A DNA stretch of 64,000 nucleotides, from contig NZ_JAICYI010000004.1 of the NCBI RefSeq assembly GCF_025934275.1, forward strand, positions 1 to 64,000. Reading direction: 5' to 3'. The notes beneath the pieces are model-generated. The model ran no database searches. It was given only the letters and a program-made list of their open reading frames with translations, and was not told the DNA's origin. The stretch comes from Phenylobacterium sp. (GTDB lineage Bacteria > Pseudomonadota > Alphaproteobacteria > Caulobacterales > Caulobacteraceae). A program made the position numbers and the translations under genes. This document shows positions 32,296 to 41,200 of the stretch, in pieces. The number at the start of each line of letters is the position of its first letter. Positions within the stretch are counted from its first letter, which is position 1.

Positions 32296-33057
32296 ATGAC
32301 CCGCACCGTCGAGACCCTCGCCCGCGCCCAGTTCGGGCCCCGCGCCCAGGCCTATGTGCAAAGCGCCGTGCATGCGAGCGGGCTCGACCTCGATCGGCTG
32401 GAGGCCGCGGCGCGGGCGGCGGGCGGCGGGCGCGCGCTCGATCTCGGCTGCGGCGGCGGCCACGTCGCCTATCGGCTGGCGGCCCATTTCGACGAGGTGG
32501 TCGCCTGCGATCTCGCGCCGGAGATGCTGGCGGCGGTCGCCGAGGCGGCGCGCGACAAGGGACTGGCCAACATCACCACCGCCCAGGCGCCCGCCGAAGA
32601 CCTGCCGTTCCAGGCCGCCAGCTTCGACTTCCTGGCGACCCGCTTCTCCGCCCACCATTGGACCGACCTCGATCAGGGGCTGAAGGAGGCCCATCGGGTG
32701 GCGAAGCCCGGCGCGACGGCCGTCTTCATCGATGCGATCTCGCCCGGCCAGCCGCTGCTCGACACGCATTTGCAGGCCATCGAGATGCTGCGCGATCCGA
32801 GCCACGTCCGCGACTATTCGCTCACCGAATGGAGCGCCGCCGCGGAGCGGGCGGGCTTTTCCGTCTCACGCGTGCAGCGCCATCAGATCCGCATCGAGTT
32901 CGCGTCCTGGATCGAGCGCATGGCCACGCCGAAACTCAATGCGCACGCCGTCCGCGCCGTGCAGCAGGCGGCGTCCGAGGTCGTCAGCGCCCACTTCGCC
33001 GTCGAGCCGGACGGGTCGTTCCAGCTCGACGTGATGGTGCTTGAGGTCCGCGCCTAG
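32296..33057 (+). CDS. Class I SAM-dependent methyltransferase
   Basis: 253 residues. SAM motif I LDLGCGGGHVAYRLA (about 48-62), acidic end of strand 2 at ACDLAPEM (about 72-79), PAEDLPFQAASFDFLATRFSA (about 97-117) as motifs II/III. Sequence style is that of UbiE/COQ5-like and related small-molecule methyltransferases; the substrate cannot be assigned. The start at 32296 lacks a strong ribosome-binding site. Single gene, converging on the thiolase gene. Confidence 0.82.
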   Translation: MTRTVETLARAQFGPRAQAYVQSAVHASGLDLDRLEAAARAAGGGRALDLGCGGGHVAYRLAAHFDEVVACDLAPEMLAAVAEAARDKGLANITTAQAPAEDLPFQAASFDFLATRFSAHHWTDLDQGLKEAHRVAKPGATAVFIDAISPGQPLLDTHLQAIEMLRDPSHVRDYSLTEWSAAAERAGFSVSRVQRHQIRIEFASWIERMATPKLNAHAVRAVQQAASEVVSAHFAVEPDGSFQLDVMVLEVRA

Positions 33058-33067
33058 GCCCGAGGCT

Positions 33068-34318
33068 CTAGACGCGCTCGACGATGATCGCCGGGGCCAT
33101 GCCGCCGGCGGCGCACATGGTCACCAGCCCGCGCTTCAGGTCGCGCCGCTCGAGCTCGTCGACGATCGTGCCGATCAGCATCGAGCCCGTCGCGCCGATC
33201 GGGTGGCCGAGCGCCATCGCCCCGCCGTTGACGTTGACCTTCTCGCGGTCGAGTCCGAGGTCGCGGATGAACTTCTCGGCCACCACCGCGAACGCCTCGT
33301 TGATCTCCCACAGATCGATGTCGTCCGGAGTCAGCCCCGCCTTCTTCAGCACCTTGTTCGCGGCCGGGACGGGCGCGTTGAGCATCAGCGTCGGGCTGTC
33401 GCCGACGTTCGCCATCGCCACCACCCGCGCGCGGGCCTTCAGGCCGTTCTTCTTCGCGTACTCCGGCGAGGCGAGCAGCACGGCGGCGGCGCCGTCCACC
33501 ACGCCCGAGGAGTTGCCGGCGTGGTGCACGTGCTGGATCTTCAGGTCCGGGTAGACCTGCCGGATCAACCCCGCGAAGGTCGTTCCCTTCGCGTCCAGCG
33601 GCGCATTCGCCATGGCCTCGAACGAGGGCTTCAGGGCCGCGAGGCCCTCGAGCGTGGTCTGCGGCCGCGGGAACTCCTCGCGGTCGAGGGCCAGGGAGCC
33701 GTCCTCCCGGTAGTGCGGCACGAGCGAGCGGTCGAAGCGGCCCTCGTCCAGCGCCTTCGCCGCGCGCTGCTGGCTGACGTAGGCGAGCTCGTCGAGCGCC
33801 TCGCGCGGGATGTTCTCCAGGGTGGCGATGGCGTCCGCGCAGACGCCCTGGTGCGACTGCGGGTGGCTGGCCCGCAGACGCTCGTTGCCCGCGTCCATCA
33901 GCGGCGGCCCGTCTTCCGGATTCCGCTGCGCCGCCAGGGTCGCGGTGTACGACATCATCTCGGTGCCGCCGGCGATCACCAGGTCTTCCATGCCGGCCAT
34001 GATCTGCGCCGCGCCCAGGTTCACTGTGGTGATGCCCGAGCCGCAGAAGCGGTTCAGCGTCACGCCGGAGGCGCGCACGTCGTAGCCGGCGTCGAGCGCA
34101 GCCATCCGGCCGAGGTCGTTGCCCTGCTTGCCGTTCTGCGAGGCGGTGCCCCAGATGATGTCGTCGACCTCTGCCGTCTTCAGATTGTTCCGCTGGGCCA
34201 TCGCCTTGAGGACTGTGGCGGCGAGATGCTGCGGGTGCTGGTCGGCGAGCGCGCCCTTGCCCACTTTGCCGATGCCCCGAGGCGTGCGGCAGGCGTCGAT
34301 GATCAGGGCTTCGGGCAT
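33068..34318 (-). CDS. Acetyl-CoA C-acyltransferase (thiolase)
   Basis: 416 residues. Nucleophile Cys92 in NRFCGSG, catalytic His near 372 in GHPIGATG, second Cys near 402 in CAAGGMAPA, plus the NEAFAV segment near 345. All thiolase residues are present. It catalyses the last step of beta-oxidation or acetoacetyl-CoA formation. It is the natural companion of the acyl-CoA dehydrogenases 20 kb away, though not linked to them as an operon. No hydratase or hydroxyacyl-CoA dehydrogenase lies in the window. Confidence 0.9.
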   Translation of the reverse strand: MPEALIIDACRTPRGIGKVGKGALADQHPQHLAATVLKAMAQRNNLKTAEVDDIIWGTASQNGKQGNDLGRMAALDAGYDVRASGVTLNRFCGSGITTVNLGAAQIMAGMEDLVIAGGTEMMSYTATLAAQRNPEDGPPLMDAGNERLRASHPQSHQGVCADAIATLENIPREALDELAYVSQQRAAKALDEGRFDRSLVPHYREDGSLALDREEFPRPQTTLEGLAALKPSFEAMANAPLDAKGTTFAGLIRQVYPDLKIQHVHHAGNSSGVVDGAAAVLLASPEYAKKNGLKARARVVAMANVGDSPTLMLNAPVPAANKVLKKAGLTPDDIDLWEINEAFAVVAEKFIRDLGLDREKVNVNGGAMALGHPIGATGSMLIGTIVDELERRDLKRGLVTMCAAGGMAPAIIVERV

Positions 34319-34408
34319 GGGCGGGCTCCAGCGAAAGGGTGTCTCTCGCCGGCGATCATGACGGGCGGACGTAACGTCAGTCGAATCCCGTCGCCGCGAG
34401 CCGAGCGC

Positions 34409-35023
34409 CTATCGCCGCACGACCGCGCCGGCGAAGTCGATGACGCACATCGCGCCCCACGCGCGGTGCGGGGCGCAGCTCACGCCGGCTTCCTGGTAGT
34501 GAGCTCCGAAGATGTTCTGCCGGTGTCCACGGCTGGGCACGCGGGAATCGACGATCAGCTGGCGCACCACCTCGCGCGGATCCTCGTAGCCGTAGGAGAT
34601 GTCCTCGGCGGCCAGACCTGCCCAGACGCCATGCTCGTGCAGCCGCTCCGACAGGGTCTCGCCGTCCGGACTCATGTGGCCGACCTGGTCGGTGCGCCCC
34701 TGCGTCCTGGCGTGCGCGCGCGCTGCGGCGGCGAGCGCCTCGCTCGGCCTCAGCGGCGGCAGCGGCCGCTGCCGGGAGAGGAAGTCGATCGCCTCGGCCA
34801 GCGCGTCCACGTCCTCGTTGCCGATCTCGGAGTAGCCGACCTCCACGCCGCGCTCGGCGCTGCGGCGGAGCTCCCTGGCGTATTCCGCCGGATGCGTGCG
34901 GGCGAAGTTGAGCTCGGCGAGGACCGCGGCCTCGACGCCGAGCTGGGCCGCGGCCGGACCGGACGGCGCGAAGAGGAATAGCCCGCCGCATGCGGCGGCG
35001 GCGAGGGTGCGGACGTGGCGCAT
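34409..35023 (-). CDS. Exported CAP-domain protein
   Basis: 204 residues. Signal peptide about 1-26. CAP/SCP fold with LNFARTHPAEYARELRR (first helix), GHMSPDGETLSERL, YGYEDPREVVRQLIVD and the signature RGHRQNIFGAHYQEAGVSCA. The cavity residues are present in modified form (HMSP, GHRQN). Bacterial CAP proteins are secreted, with unproven roles in lipid binding or cell-wall association. The start has no strong ribosome-binding site. Single gene. Confidence 0.8.
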   Translation of the reverse strand: MRHVRTLAAAACGGLFLFAPSGPAAAQLGVEAAVLAELNFARTHPAEYARELRRSAERGVEVGYSEIGNEDVDALAEAIDFLSRQRPLPPLRPSEALAAAARAHARTQGRTDQVGHMSPDGETLSERLHEHGVWAGLAAEDISYGYEDPREVVRQLIVDSRVPSRGHRQNIFGAHYQEAGVSCAPHRAWGAMCVIDFAGAVVRR

Positions 35024-35136
35024 GACAGCCCCTGATCCCGAACGCGTCCCTCGGGATCGGGCTCTACCATGGCCATGGTTCAGCTTCTGCTAACGCCTGC
35101 GGCGTCTACCGCCATGGATCGGCGCGGCCTCGCGCG

Positions 35137-35541
35137 CTATCGCTTCAGCGACGCCAGATAGGCCGCGACGGCCGCCGCGTCCTGGGCGTTCATCCGATAC
35201 TGCGGCATCGGCGGTTTCGGCTCCGAGCCGTTCGGTTTCCTTCCCGTTCGCAGCAGGGTCGCGAGCTGCGCTTTCGTATAGCCGTCGGGCAGCCCGGCGA
35301 TCCGCGGCGCGTGGTCGGCCCAGACCGGCATCGGATGCACGGGTTCGAGGAACAGCGCCGTCCCGGCCAGCGCCTTGCCCGGGATCGGGCCCTTCGGGCC
35401 GTGCGGGGTGTGGCAGTCGCCGCAGCCGGCCACGCCGTTCACGATGTAGGCGCCTCGCGCCACCTGCGAGGCGGCGGAGTCGGCCGCCCCCGCTCCGGCC
35501 AGGCACAGGATCGCCGGCAGCGCCATCAGCGCCCTTCTCAT
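35137..35541 (-). CDS. Periplasmic c-type cytochrome
   Basis: 134 residues. Signal peptide about 1-24, heme site CGDCH (C40, C43, H44) in the NGVAGCGDCHTPHG context, probable Met ligand in PPMPQYRM near 112. One heme; the N-terminal RGAYIVNGVAGCGDCHTP pattern is that of cytochrome domains serving dehydrogenases. ATG 35541 is chosen because the GTG 12 bases earlier lies within the GGAGGAG ribosome-binding site. It could accept electrons from the quinohemoprotein in this window, though it is 7 kb away. Confidence 0.8.
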   Translation of the reverse strand: MRRALMALPAILCLAGAGAADSAASQVARGAYIVNGVAGCGDCHTPHGPKGPIPGKALAGTALFLEPVHPMPVWADHAPRIAGLPDGYTKAQLATLLRTGRKPNGSEPKPPMPQYRMNAQDAAAVAAYLASLKR

Positions 35542-35652
35542 GGTCTCCTCCACGTTCGTCGTCGCGGCCCGAGACTAGCCGGTCATATTAGATCGTAAAG
35601 CGATGCTGTTGCGCGAAAATCCCGACCTGGATCCTGGATTGTCGGCGCCGCC

Positions 35653-36279
35653 TCACCGCCAGGCGAACACCGGCTGCTCGAGCTCCGACACCCGGGTGAT
35701 CCGCCCGGCCACCAGTTCGCGCAGCTGATAGATCAGGGCCGCGGTCGGCGCATGGATGTGGTGCTCGCCGAGCTTCAGCCGGATCACCGGCCGCTCGCTC
35801 TCCGGGATGGACTCGAACTCCACCGCCTCGTCCGGCGCCATGCGGTCCAGGCGGAAGCAGTGCACCGAGGCCACCTCAGCAGGGTTCGGCCTCAGCGCCG
35901 CCGCATCCTCCAGCCAGGCGACCACCGGGGTGATCAGGAAGCCCGAGCGGGTCTGGTAGTCGTCGAGCACGCCCAGCACGTGCTCGGCGGGCAGCCTCAA
36001 GCCCAGCTCCTCCTCCAGCTCTCGCAGCGCCGCCTGCTCCGGGCTCTCCCCCGGATCGCAGCGGCCGCCCGGCAGCGCCCACTGGCCCGCATGCGCCCGG
36101 AGCGCCGAAGCCCGCCGGGTGAGCAGGAAGGCCGCCTCGCCCGAGCCGTCGTCGGACTCGGTGAGCGTGATCGCCACCGCCGCGCGCGTCAGGTCCGGCC
36201 CCTCCTGGGCGATGCGGGGGAAGGCCGAGCAGCGCGCCAGGAGCTCGGCCCTGAGGCTCGGCGAGAACGGATAACTCAT
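35653..36279 (-). CDS. NUDIX hydrolase, CoA pyrophosphatase type
   Basis: 208 residues. The NUDIX box [20 protein letters not shown] with E-L-G-L following (about 71-93) is complete. The preceding [20 protein letters not shown] matches the CoA-diphosphatase subgroup signature (LLT-R-L-HAGQ-FPGG). It would cleave CoA or acyl-CoA to 4'-phosphopantetheine derivatives and 3',5'-ADP, and so could trim acyl-CoA pools. Single gene; the next minus-strand gene is a truncated relic. Confidence 0.82.
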   Translation of the reverse strand: MSYPFSPSLRAELLARCSAFPRIAQEGPDLTRAAVAITLTESDDGSGEAAFLLTRRASALRAHAGQWALPGGRCDPGESPEQAALRELEEELGLRLPAEHVLGVLDDYQTRSGFLITPVVAWLEDAAALRPNPAEVASVHCFRLDRMAPDEAVEFESIPESERPVIRLKLGEHHIHAPTAALIYQLRELVAGRITRVSELEQPVFAWR

Positions 36280-36311
36280 GCGGCGAGCCTATCGGGGCGC
36301 GCCCGCCACGC

Positions 36312-36776
36312 CTAGAAGGCGGTGACCTCAGCCGTCACCGAAACCGGCTGTCCGGCCCGCTCGAGATCCAGCCGCCGGGGCTCGCCGGGCCGGCCGTGGA
36401 GCGCCGCGAAGACCGCGCCCAGCGAGGCCTCGCGCATCGGCTTGCCATCCACTCGCACCAGCTTGTCGCCGACCTCTACGCCCGCGACCGTCGCGCGGCC
36501 GTCCTTCGAGGCGACGCCGGCCACGAAATAGTCCGGCCCGTCCCGCCGAAGCGTCAGCCCCACCGCATCCAGCGCCGTCCGGTCCGGCGGCCGCTGCCTT
36601 TGCCAGTAGAGCAGGCGGTTCGGGTAATCGATGGTCAGCCGATAGCTCTTCAGCACATTGCCGCCGATCCAGCCGATCACCGGCCCGGCGTTCTTCTTCG
36701 AGTACCAGTCGAAGGGCTCGAACGGGTATTCGAGGCGGCCCAGGCTTGGCCCTTGCGCAGGCCCCGGCGGCGCGGG
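36312..36776 (-). pseudogene. 5'-truncated relic of a PDZ-bearing aspartyl-protease-like protein
   Basis: The frame has no start: it opens after a TAG at 36777-36779 and reads RLEYPFEPFDWYSKKNAGP, then VIGWIGGNVLKSYRLTIDYP, then NRLLYWQRQ. That matches the tail of retropepsin-like aspartyl proteases (second lobe, NVLK...DYP...YW). A PDZ-like domain follows (VAGVEVGDKLVRVDGKPM, about 85-102 of the relic) and an intact C-terminus. The N-terminal part with both catalytic aspartates would lie where the MFS carrier gene now begins (36814, opposite strand). The internal GTG at 36680 has no ribosome-binding site. I read it as the residue of a rearrangement. Confidence 0.6.
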
Positions 36777-36813
36777 CTAGTGTGCCGGCCGAAGTCCGGG
36801 GAGGGGATTTGGC

Positions 36814-38055
36814 ATGGTGATCGTCGACGAGCTGCGCGCGCTGAACAGGCAGCAGGGCGCCGCCTTCATCGCGGCCCTCCTCGGCTGGACGCTCGACGCG
36901 TTCGACTTCTTCCTGCTCACTTTCGTGCTGAAGGACATCGCCACCGAGTTCCACAGCGACGTGAAGCAGGTGGCCGTCGCGATCACCCTCACGCTGGCCG
37001 CCCGACCGGTCGGCGCCTACGTCTTCGGCCGCCTCGCCGACACCTTCGGCCGCCGTCCGATCCTGATGATCGACGTGGCGGTCTACGCTGTGCTCGCCTT
37101 CGCCTCGGCCTTCTCGCCGAACCTCGTCACGCTCCTCGTCCTGCGCACCCTGTTCGGCTTCGCCATGGGCGGCGAATGGGGCATCGGCGCCTCGCTGGCG
37201 CTGGAGACCATCCCGCCGAAGAGCCGCGGCGTGGTCTCCGGCATCCTGCAGGAAGGCTATCCGATGGGCTTCTTCCTGGCGTCGCTCGCCAACCTCGCCC
37301 TGCCGTCGGTCGGCTGGCGGGGTCTTTTGATGATGAGCGCCCTGCCGGCCCTGCTCATCCTCTTCATCCGCTCGCAGGTCCCGGAGAGCCCGGCGTGGGA
37401 GGCGGCCCGCCAGACGCGCGTCGCCGGCCAGGGGGTGAGCTTCGCCAAGGCCATGAAGGGGCGCTGGGGCCTCCTGGCTTACGTCGTGGTGCTGATGACC
37501 GCCTTCAACTTCTTCAGCCACGGGACGCAGGACCTCTATCCCACCTTCCTGAGGGTGCAGCACAAGTTCCCGGCCGGCACGGTCACGGCGCTGACCATGG
37601 TGCTGAACCTGGGCGCCATCGCCGGCGGGCTCATCTTCGGGGCGCTGTCGGAAAGGATCGGCCGCCGGCGCGCCATCGTCATCGCCGCCCTGCTCGCGCT
37701 GCCGATCATCCCGCTCTGGGCCTTCTCGACGACGCCGCTGATGCTGGGGCTCGGCGCCTTCCTGATCCAGATCTCGGTGCAGGGTGCGTGGGGCGTGGTG
37801 CCCGCCCACCTGAACGAGCTGTCGCCGGAGGGCGCCAGAGGCGCCTTCCCGGGCTTCGCCTACCAGCTCGGCAACCTGCTCGCCGCCGGCAACGCGACCT
37901 GGCAGGCCGGCCTGGCGGAGTCTCGCGGCGACAACTACGGCTTTGCGCTCGCCGCCGTCTGCGGCGTCGTGGCCGTGGTGCTGGCGCTGGTCACCTGGTT
38001 CGGTCCGGAAGCCAAGGGCCGCGCCTTCGGGACCGCCGTGGGCGATGCGCCGTAG
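36814..38055 (+). CDS. MFS transporter, sialate/carboxylate:H+ symporter type
   Basis: 413 residues, 12 transmembrane segments. GWTLDAFDFFLLTFVLKDIA in helix 1, loop motif GRLADTFGRRPILM (about 70-83), and GFAMGGEWGIGASLALETIP in helix 4-5 are typical of the SHS/metabolite:H+ group that carries lactate, pyruvate or sialate. A second loop motif is at SERIGRRRAIV. The start has a strong GGGGAGGGG. It sits directly against the truncated protease relic, so its present position may result from the event that cut that gene. Confidence 0.82.
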   Translation: MVIVDELRALNRQQGAAFIAALLGWTLDAFDFFLLTFVLKDIATEFHSDVKQVAVAITLTLAARPVGAYVFGRLADTFGRRPILMIDVAVYAVLAFASAFSPNLVTLLVLRTLFGFAMGGEWGIGASLALETIPPKSRGVVSGILQEGYPMGFFLASLANLALPSVGWRGLLMMSALPALLILFIRSQVPESPAWEAARQTRVAGQGVSFAKAMKGRWGLLAYVVVLMTAFNFFSHGTQDLYPTFLRVQHKFPAGTVTALTMVLNLGAIAGGLIFGALSERIGRRRAIVIAALLALPIIPLWAFSTTPLMLGLGAFLIQISVQGAWGVVPAHLNELSPEGARGAFPGFAYQLGNLLAAGNATWQAGLAESRGDNYGFALAAVCGVVAVVLALVTWFGPEAKGRAFGTAVGDAP

Positions 38056-38079
38056 GATGCGGCGCCTGCCCGGACGGAA

Positions 38080-39615
38080 CTACGCCGCCTCGGTCTCGCG
38101 CGCCGTCACCTTGCCGCCGTAGCTGAACTCGGGCCCGTCGAGATCGATCTTGGGAAGCGTGTCCCTCTCGGCCCAGTAGTCCTGGGTGTGCTGCCACTCG
38201 GGCTTCGCCAGCCGCTTGGGCATCTTGTCGATCTCGCGCATCAGGTAGCCCGGGTTGAAGTTGTCCGGGTCGATCCAGGAGAGCGGCTCCAGGCCCTCGT
38301 CCGCGGGCCGGAGCTTTGGCGTCACGCTGGTCACGCCCTTCCGCTTCATGTGGTTCAGCAGCCGGCAGACGAAGTCGCCCATGATGTCCACGCGCAGCGT
38401 CCAGCTCGCCCGGAAATAGCCGAACACCCAGACCAGGTTCGGAACGCCCGTGAACATCATCCCGCGATAGGTGATGGTCTTGCCGAAGTCGACCGGCTCG
38501 CCGTCGACCGAAAACGCGATGTCCCCCAGGACGCAGAGGTTGAAGCCCGTGGCGGTGATGATGATGTCCGCCTCCAGCGCCTCGCCGGACTTGGTGAGGA
38601 TTCCCGTCTCGGTGAAGCGCTCGATCTCGTCGGTGACGACGCTCGCCTTGCCCGCCTTCACCTTCTGGAAGATATCGCCCTCCGGCACGAAGGCGATCCG
38701 CTGCCGCCACGGCCGGTACCGGGGCGTGAAGTGCTTCTCGGTGAGCTCGGGGCCGATGAAGGCCGAAACGCCGGCCAGCAGTTCCTTCTTGGCCGCCTCG
38801 GGCTGCTCGAACGCCATGCGCGTGAAGAGCTGGCCCATCTTCAGCCGCTGACGCCTGACGATCTCGTGGATCCACCGCTCGTCGATCTCCAGTTCGCGGA
38901 GCTGGTCGGCGAGGTCGTCCACGTTGCGGCCCGGCACGAAATAGGTGGGCGAGCGCTGCAGCATGGTGATGTGCGCCACGTCGTCGGCCATGGCCGGGAT
39001 CAGGGTCGCGGCGGTCGCGCCGGAGCCGATGACCACGACCTTCTTGCCCTTGTAGTCGAGGTCCTCGGGCCAGGTCTGCGGATGGACGATGCGGCCCTTG
39101 AAGTCCGCCATGCCGGGCCACTCGGGGGTATGGCCCTGCTCGTGGCGGTAATAGCCCTGGCACATCCAGAGGAAGTTGGCCGTGATGAGCTTCCGCTCGC
39201 CGGTGTCGGTGCGCTCGGCTTCCACCGTCCAGGCCTGGTCGGCCGACGACCAGTTCGCGTGCAGGATCTTGTGCCGGTAGCGGATGTGGCGCGCGAGATC
39301 GTGATCCTCGATCACCTCGCCCATGTACTTGAGGATCTTGTCGGCCGTGGCGATCGGCTCGGCCGTCCAGGGCTTGAAACGGTAGCCGAAGGTGTAGAGG
39401 TCGCTGTCGGAGCGGATGCCGGGATACTTGTGCGTCCACCAGGTGCCGCCGAAGTGGTCCTGGGCGTCCAGGATCACGAAGCTCTTGTCCGGGCACTGCT
39501 CTTGGAGGTGCACCGCCGAGCCCACGCCGGAGATGCCGGCGCCGACGATCAGCACGTCGAAATGCTCGACCTCGGCCCCGGTGGCCGCGTGCGCGATCGC
39601 GCCGGTGTCGTCCAT
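38080..39615 (-). CDS. FAD-dependent Baeyer-Villiger monooxygenase
   Basis: 511 residues. FAD Rossmann motif VGAGISGVGSAVHL (24-37), the full Baeyer-Villiger fingerprint FKGRIVHPQTW (FxGxxxHxxxW, about 171-181) and NADPH motif VIGSGATAATL (about 191-201). EthA-like in length. It inserts oxygen next to a ketone to form an ester or lactone. The start at 39615 (MDDTGA) has GAGGGGG; the longer frame adds an unlikely N-terminus. Divergent from an SDR across a promoter with a perfect TTGAT-N4-ATCAA box, so the SDR could make the ketone that this enzyme oxidises. Confidence 0.88.
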   Translation of the reverse strand: MDDTGAIAHAATGAEVEHFDVLIVGAGISGVGSAVHLQEQCPDKSFVILDAQDHFGGTWWTHKYPGIRSDSDLYTFGYRFKPWTAEPIATADKILKYMGEVIEDHDLARHIRYRHKILHANWSSADQAWTVEAERTDTGERKLITANFLWMCQGYYRHEQGHTPEWPGMADFKGRIVHPQTWPEDLDYKGKKVVVIGSGATAATLIPAMADDVAHITMLQRSPTYFVPGRNVDDLADQLRELEIDERWIHEIVRRQRLKMGQLFTRMAFEQPEAAKKELLAGVSAFIGPELTEKHFTPRYRPWRQRIAFVPEGDIFQKVKAGKASVVTDEIERFTETGILTKSGEALEADIIITATGFNLCVLGDIAFSVDGEPVDFGKTITYRGMMFTGVPNLVWVFGYFRASWTLRVDIMGDFVCRLLNHMKRKGVTSVTPKLRPADEGLEPLSWIDPDNFNPGYLMREIDKMPKRLAKPEWQHTQDYWAERDTLPKIDLDGPEFSYGGKVTARETEAA

Positions 39616-39670
39616 CGCATCCCCCTCTGAGATCGTTGTTCGATGAGACGCTCGTTCACGGCGCGCCTCG

Positions 39671-39684
39671 TTGATCGAAATCAA
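39671..39684. promoter_or_regulatory. Perfect FNR/FixK-type box TTGAT-CGAA-ATCAA
   Basis: Matches the FNR/FixK/Anr consensus TTGAT-N4-ATCAA at all ten fixed bases, 56 bases upstream of the monooxygenase start and 117 bases upstream of the SDR start, in the AT-rich divergent spacer. It suggests oxygen- or Crp/Fnr-family control of one or both genes. Confidence 0.55.
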
Positions 39685-39800
39685 AGGTAACTTATCGCTG
39701 ATAATAATCCAGCCCGCGAGCGGGTTTCCCTCGCGGCGCCCTTGCGTCGCGCGCCGATCGGCCCTTGGATTTTTCGCGTGAGCTTTGGGGAGCGGCGTCG

Positions 39801-40775
39801 ATGAAATCGTTCGAGGGCAAGTTCGCCGTGGTGACGGGCGGCGGCGCCGGCATGGGGCGCGAGCTCGCCCGTCAGCTCGCCGCGGAAGGCTGCAATGTCG
39901 CCACGTGCGACGTCAGCCAGAAGAACATCGCCGAGACGGCGGCGTTGATCGAGAAGGACCGCCCCCCGCAAGGCACGCGCGTCACCACCCACGTGGCCGA
40001 TGTCTCCGACGAGGCCCAGCTCGTCCGCTTCCGCAAGGAGGCGGAGGAGCGTCACCAGACCGACAAGCTGAACCTGCTCTTCAACAACGCCGGCATCGGC
40101 GGCGGCGGCTCCTTCGTCAACGATTCCCGCGAGGAGTGGGAGCGCACCTTCAACGTCTGCTGGGGCGGGGTCTATCTCGGCTGCCGCACCTTCCTGCCGA
40201 TGATGCTCGGGGCCGACGAGGGCCACATCGTCAACACCGCCTCGGTCAACGGCTTCTGGGCCTCGCTCGGCCCGCATGTCAGCCACACCGCCTATGCCGC
40301 CGCGAAGTTCGCGGTGAAGGGCTTCACCGAGGCGCTGATCACCGATCTGCGGCTCAACGCGCCGCACATCAAGTGCTCGGTGGTGATGCCGGGCCACATC
40401 GGCACCTCGATCGTCGCCAACTCCCGCAAGGTGATCTCCGGGCGCGACGAGGATCAGCTCTCGGCCGAGGACATCGCCAGGGCCCGCGCCCGCATCGCGC
40501 GCAACATGGGCGAGGCCGCAAGCCAGCTCACCGACGAGCAGATCGCCGCCCTCGCCGCCGAGCAGGCGCGGCGGTTCCTGGAGGACGTGCCGACCACCGC
40601 TGCGCAAGCCGCCACGATCATCCTGGACGGGGTCCGCGCCGAGCGCTGGCGGATCCTGGTGGGCGACGACGCCCACGCAATGGACCGGCTGGTCCGCGAA
40701 GATCCCGAGCATGCCTATGAGCTGGAGTTCTTCAGCCGGCTCATCGAAGCCACCGGCTGGCGGCTCGGCGGCTGA
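39801..40775 (+). CDS. SDR-family dehydrogenase/reductase
   Basis: 324 residues, longer than the usual 250 by a C-terminal extension (about 225-324, with EDVPTTAAQAATIILDGV and LVGDDAHAMDRLVRE). Cofactor motif TGGGAGMG (12-19), NNAGIGGGG (about 95-103), Ser in NTASVNG, and the YAAAK pair at Tyr165/Lys169 intact. The extension is common in SDRs of fatty-acid and steroid clusters. ATG 39801 has GGGGAGCGG. Divergent from the Baeyer-Villiger gene, with which it probably forms an alcohol-to-ester route. Confidence 0.85.
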   Translation: MKSFEGKFAVVTGGGAGMGRELARQLAAEGCNVATCDVSQKNIAETAALIEKDRPPQGTRVTTHVADVSDEAQLVRFRKEAEERHQTDKLNLLFNNAGIGGGGSFVNDSREEWERTFNVCWGGVYLGCRTFLPMMLGADEGHIVNTASVNGFWASLGPHVSHTAYAAAKFAVKGFTEALITDLRLNAPHIKCSVVMPGHIGTSIVANSRKVISGRDEDQLSAEDIARARARIARNMGEAASQLTDEQIAALAAEQARRFLEDVPTTAAQAATIILDGVRAERWRILVGDDAHAMDRLVREDPEHAYELEFFSRLIEATGWRLGG

Positions 40776-40782
40776 GCCCACG

Positions 40783-40998
40783 CTACTGGTGTTTGCCGCT
40801 GGTCTCGTAGAAATGCGGCCGGCGGGTGAAGTGGTAGGCGCAGCTCTCCAGGCCGTCGATGGCGATGGCGATGGCGTGGTAGTCGCGTCCGAACGGTTTG
40901 CACAGCCGCTGCAGGTCGCGGAGCCTCGCCACGTAAGGCCGGAACGCCTCGAACGCGGTCTCCGGGTCGGCCACGCCGACATAGGTCATCCGAACCAT
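40783..40998 (-). CDS. Small hypothetical protein
   Basis: 71 residues (MVRMTYVGVADPETAFEAFR at the start; then LQRLCKPFGRDYHAIAIAID and an aromatic tail AYHFTRRPHFYETSGK). Codon bias is that of real genes. The ATG at 40998 has GGAGC eight bases upstream, better than the ATG at 41010. No family recognised; cytoplasmic by composition. It converges on the SDR gene with seven bases between. Confidence 0.5.
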   Translation of the reverse strand: MVRMTYVGVADPETAFEAFRPYVARLRDLQRLCKPFGRDYHAIAIAIDGLESCAYHFTRRPHFYETSGKHQ

Positions 40999-41200
40999 GG
41001 GGTGCTCCATCGCCGATGGGCGAACAAAAGCAGAACTTTGCGGCTCTGCGCAACGCATTCCAGGTTGCGCCGCGGGAAGTGTCGCGGCCCGGGCGTAGGT
41101 TGCCCGTCGCGGCTCAGTTGCCGGCCGGCTGAGTGCGCTGCGGGCGTTCGAGAACGTTCGCCCACCGGCGGGGCTTTGACATACGGGTTCCGGAGAGGCC

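Noticed and set aside
41142-41163. GTTC-N6-GTTC, resembling a LexA box
   Set aside because: The spacer is six, not seven; the site is 40 bases past the end of the MscS gene and is part of a weak GGGCG/CGCCC hairpin.
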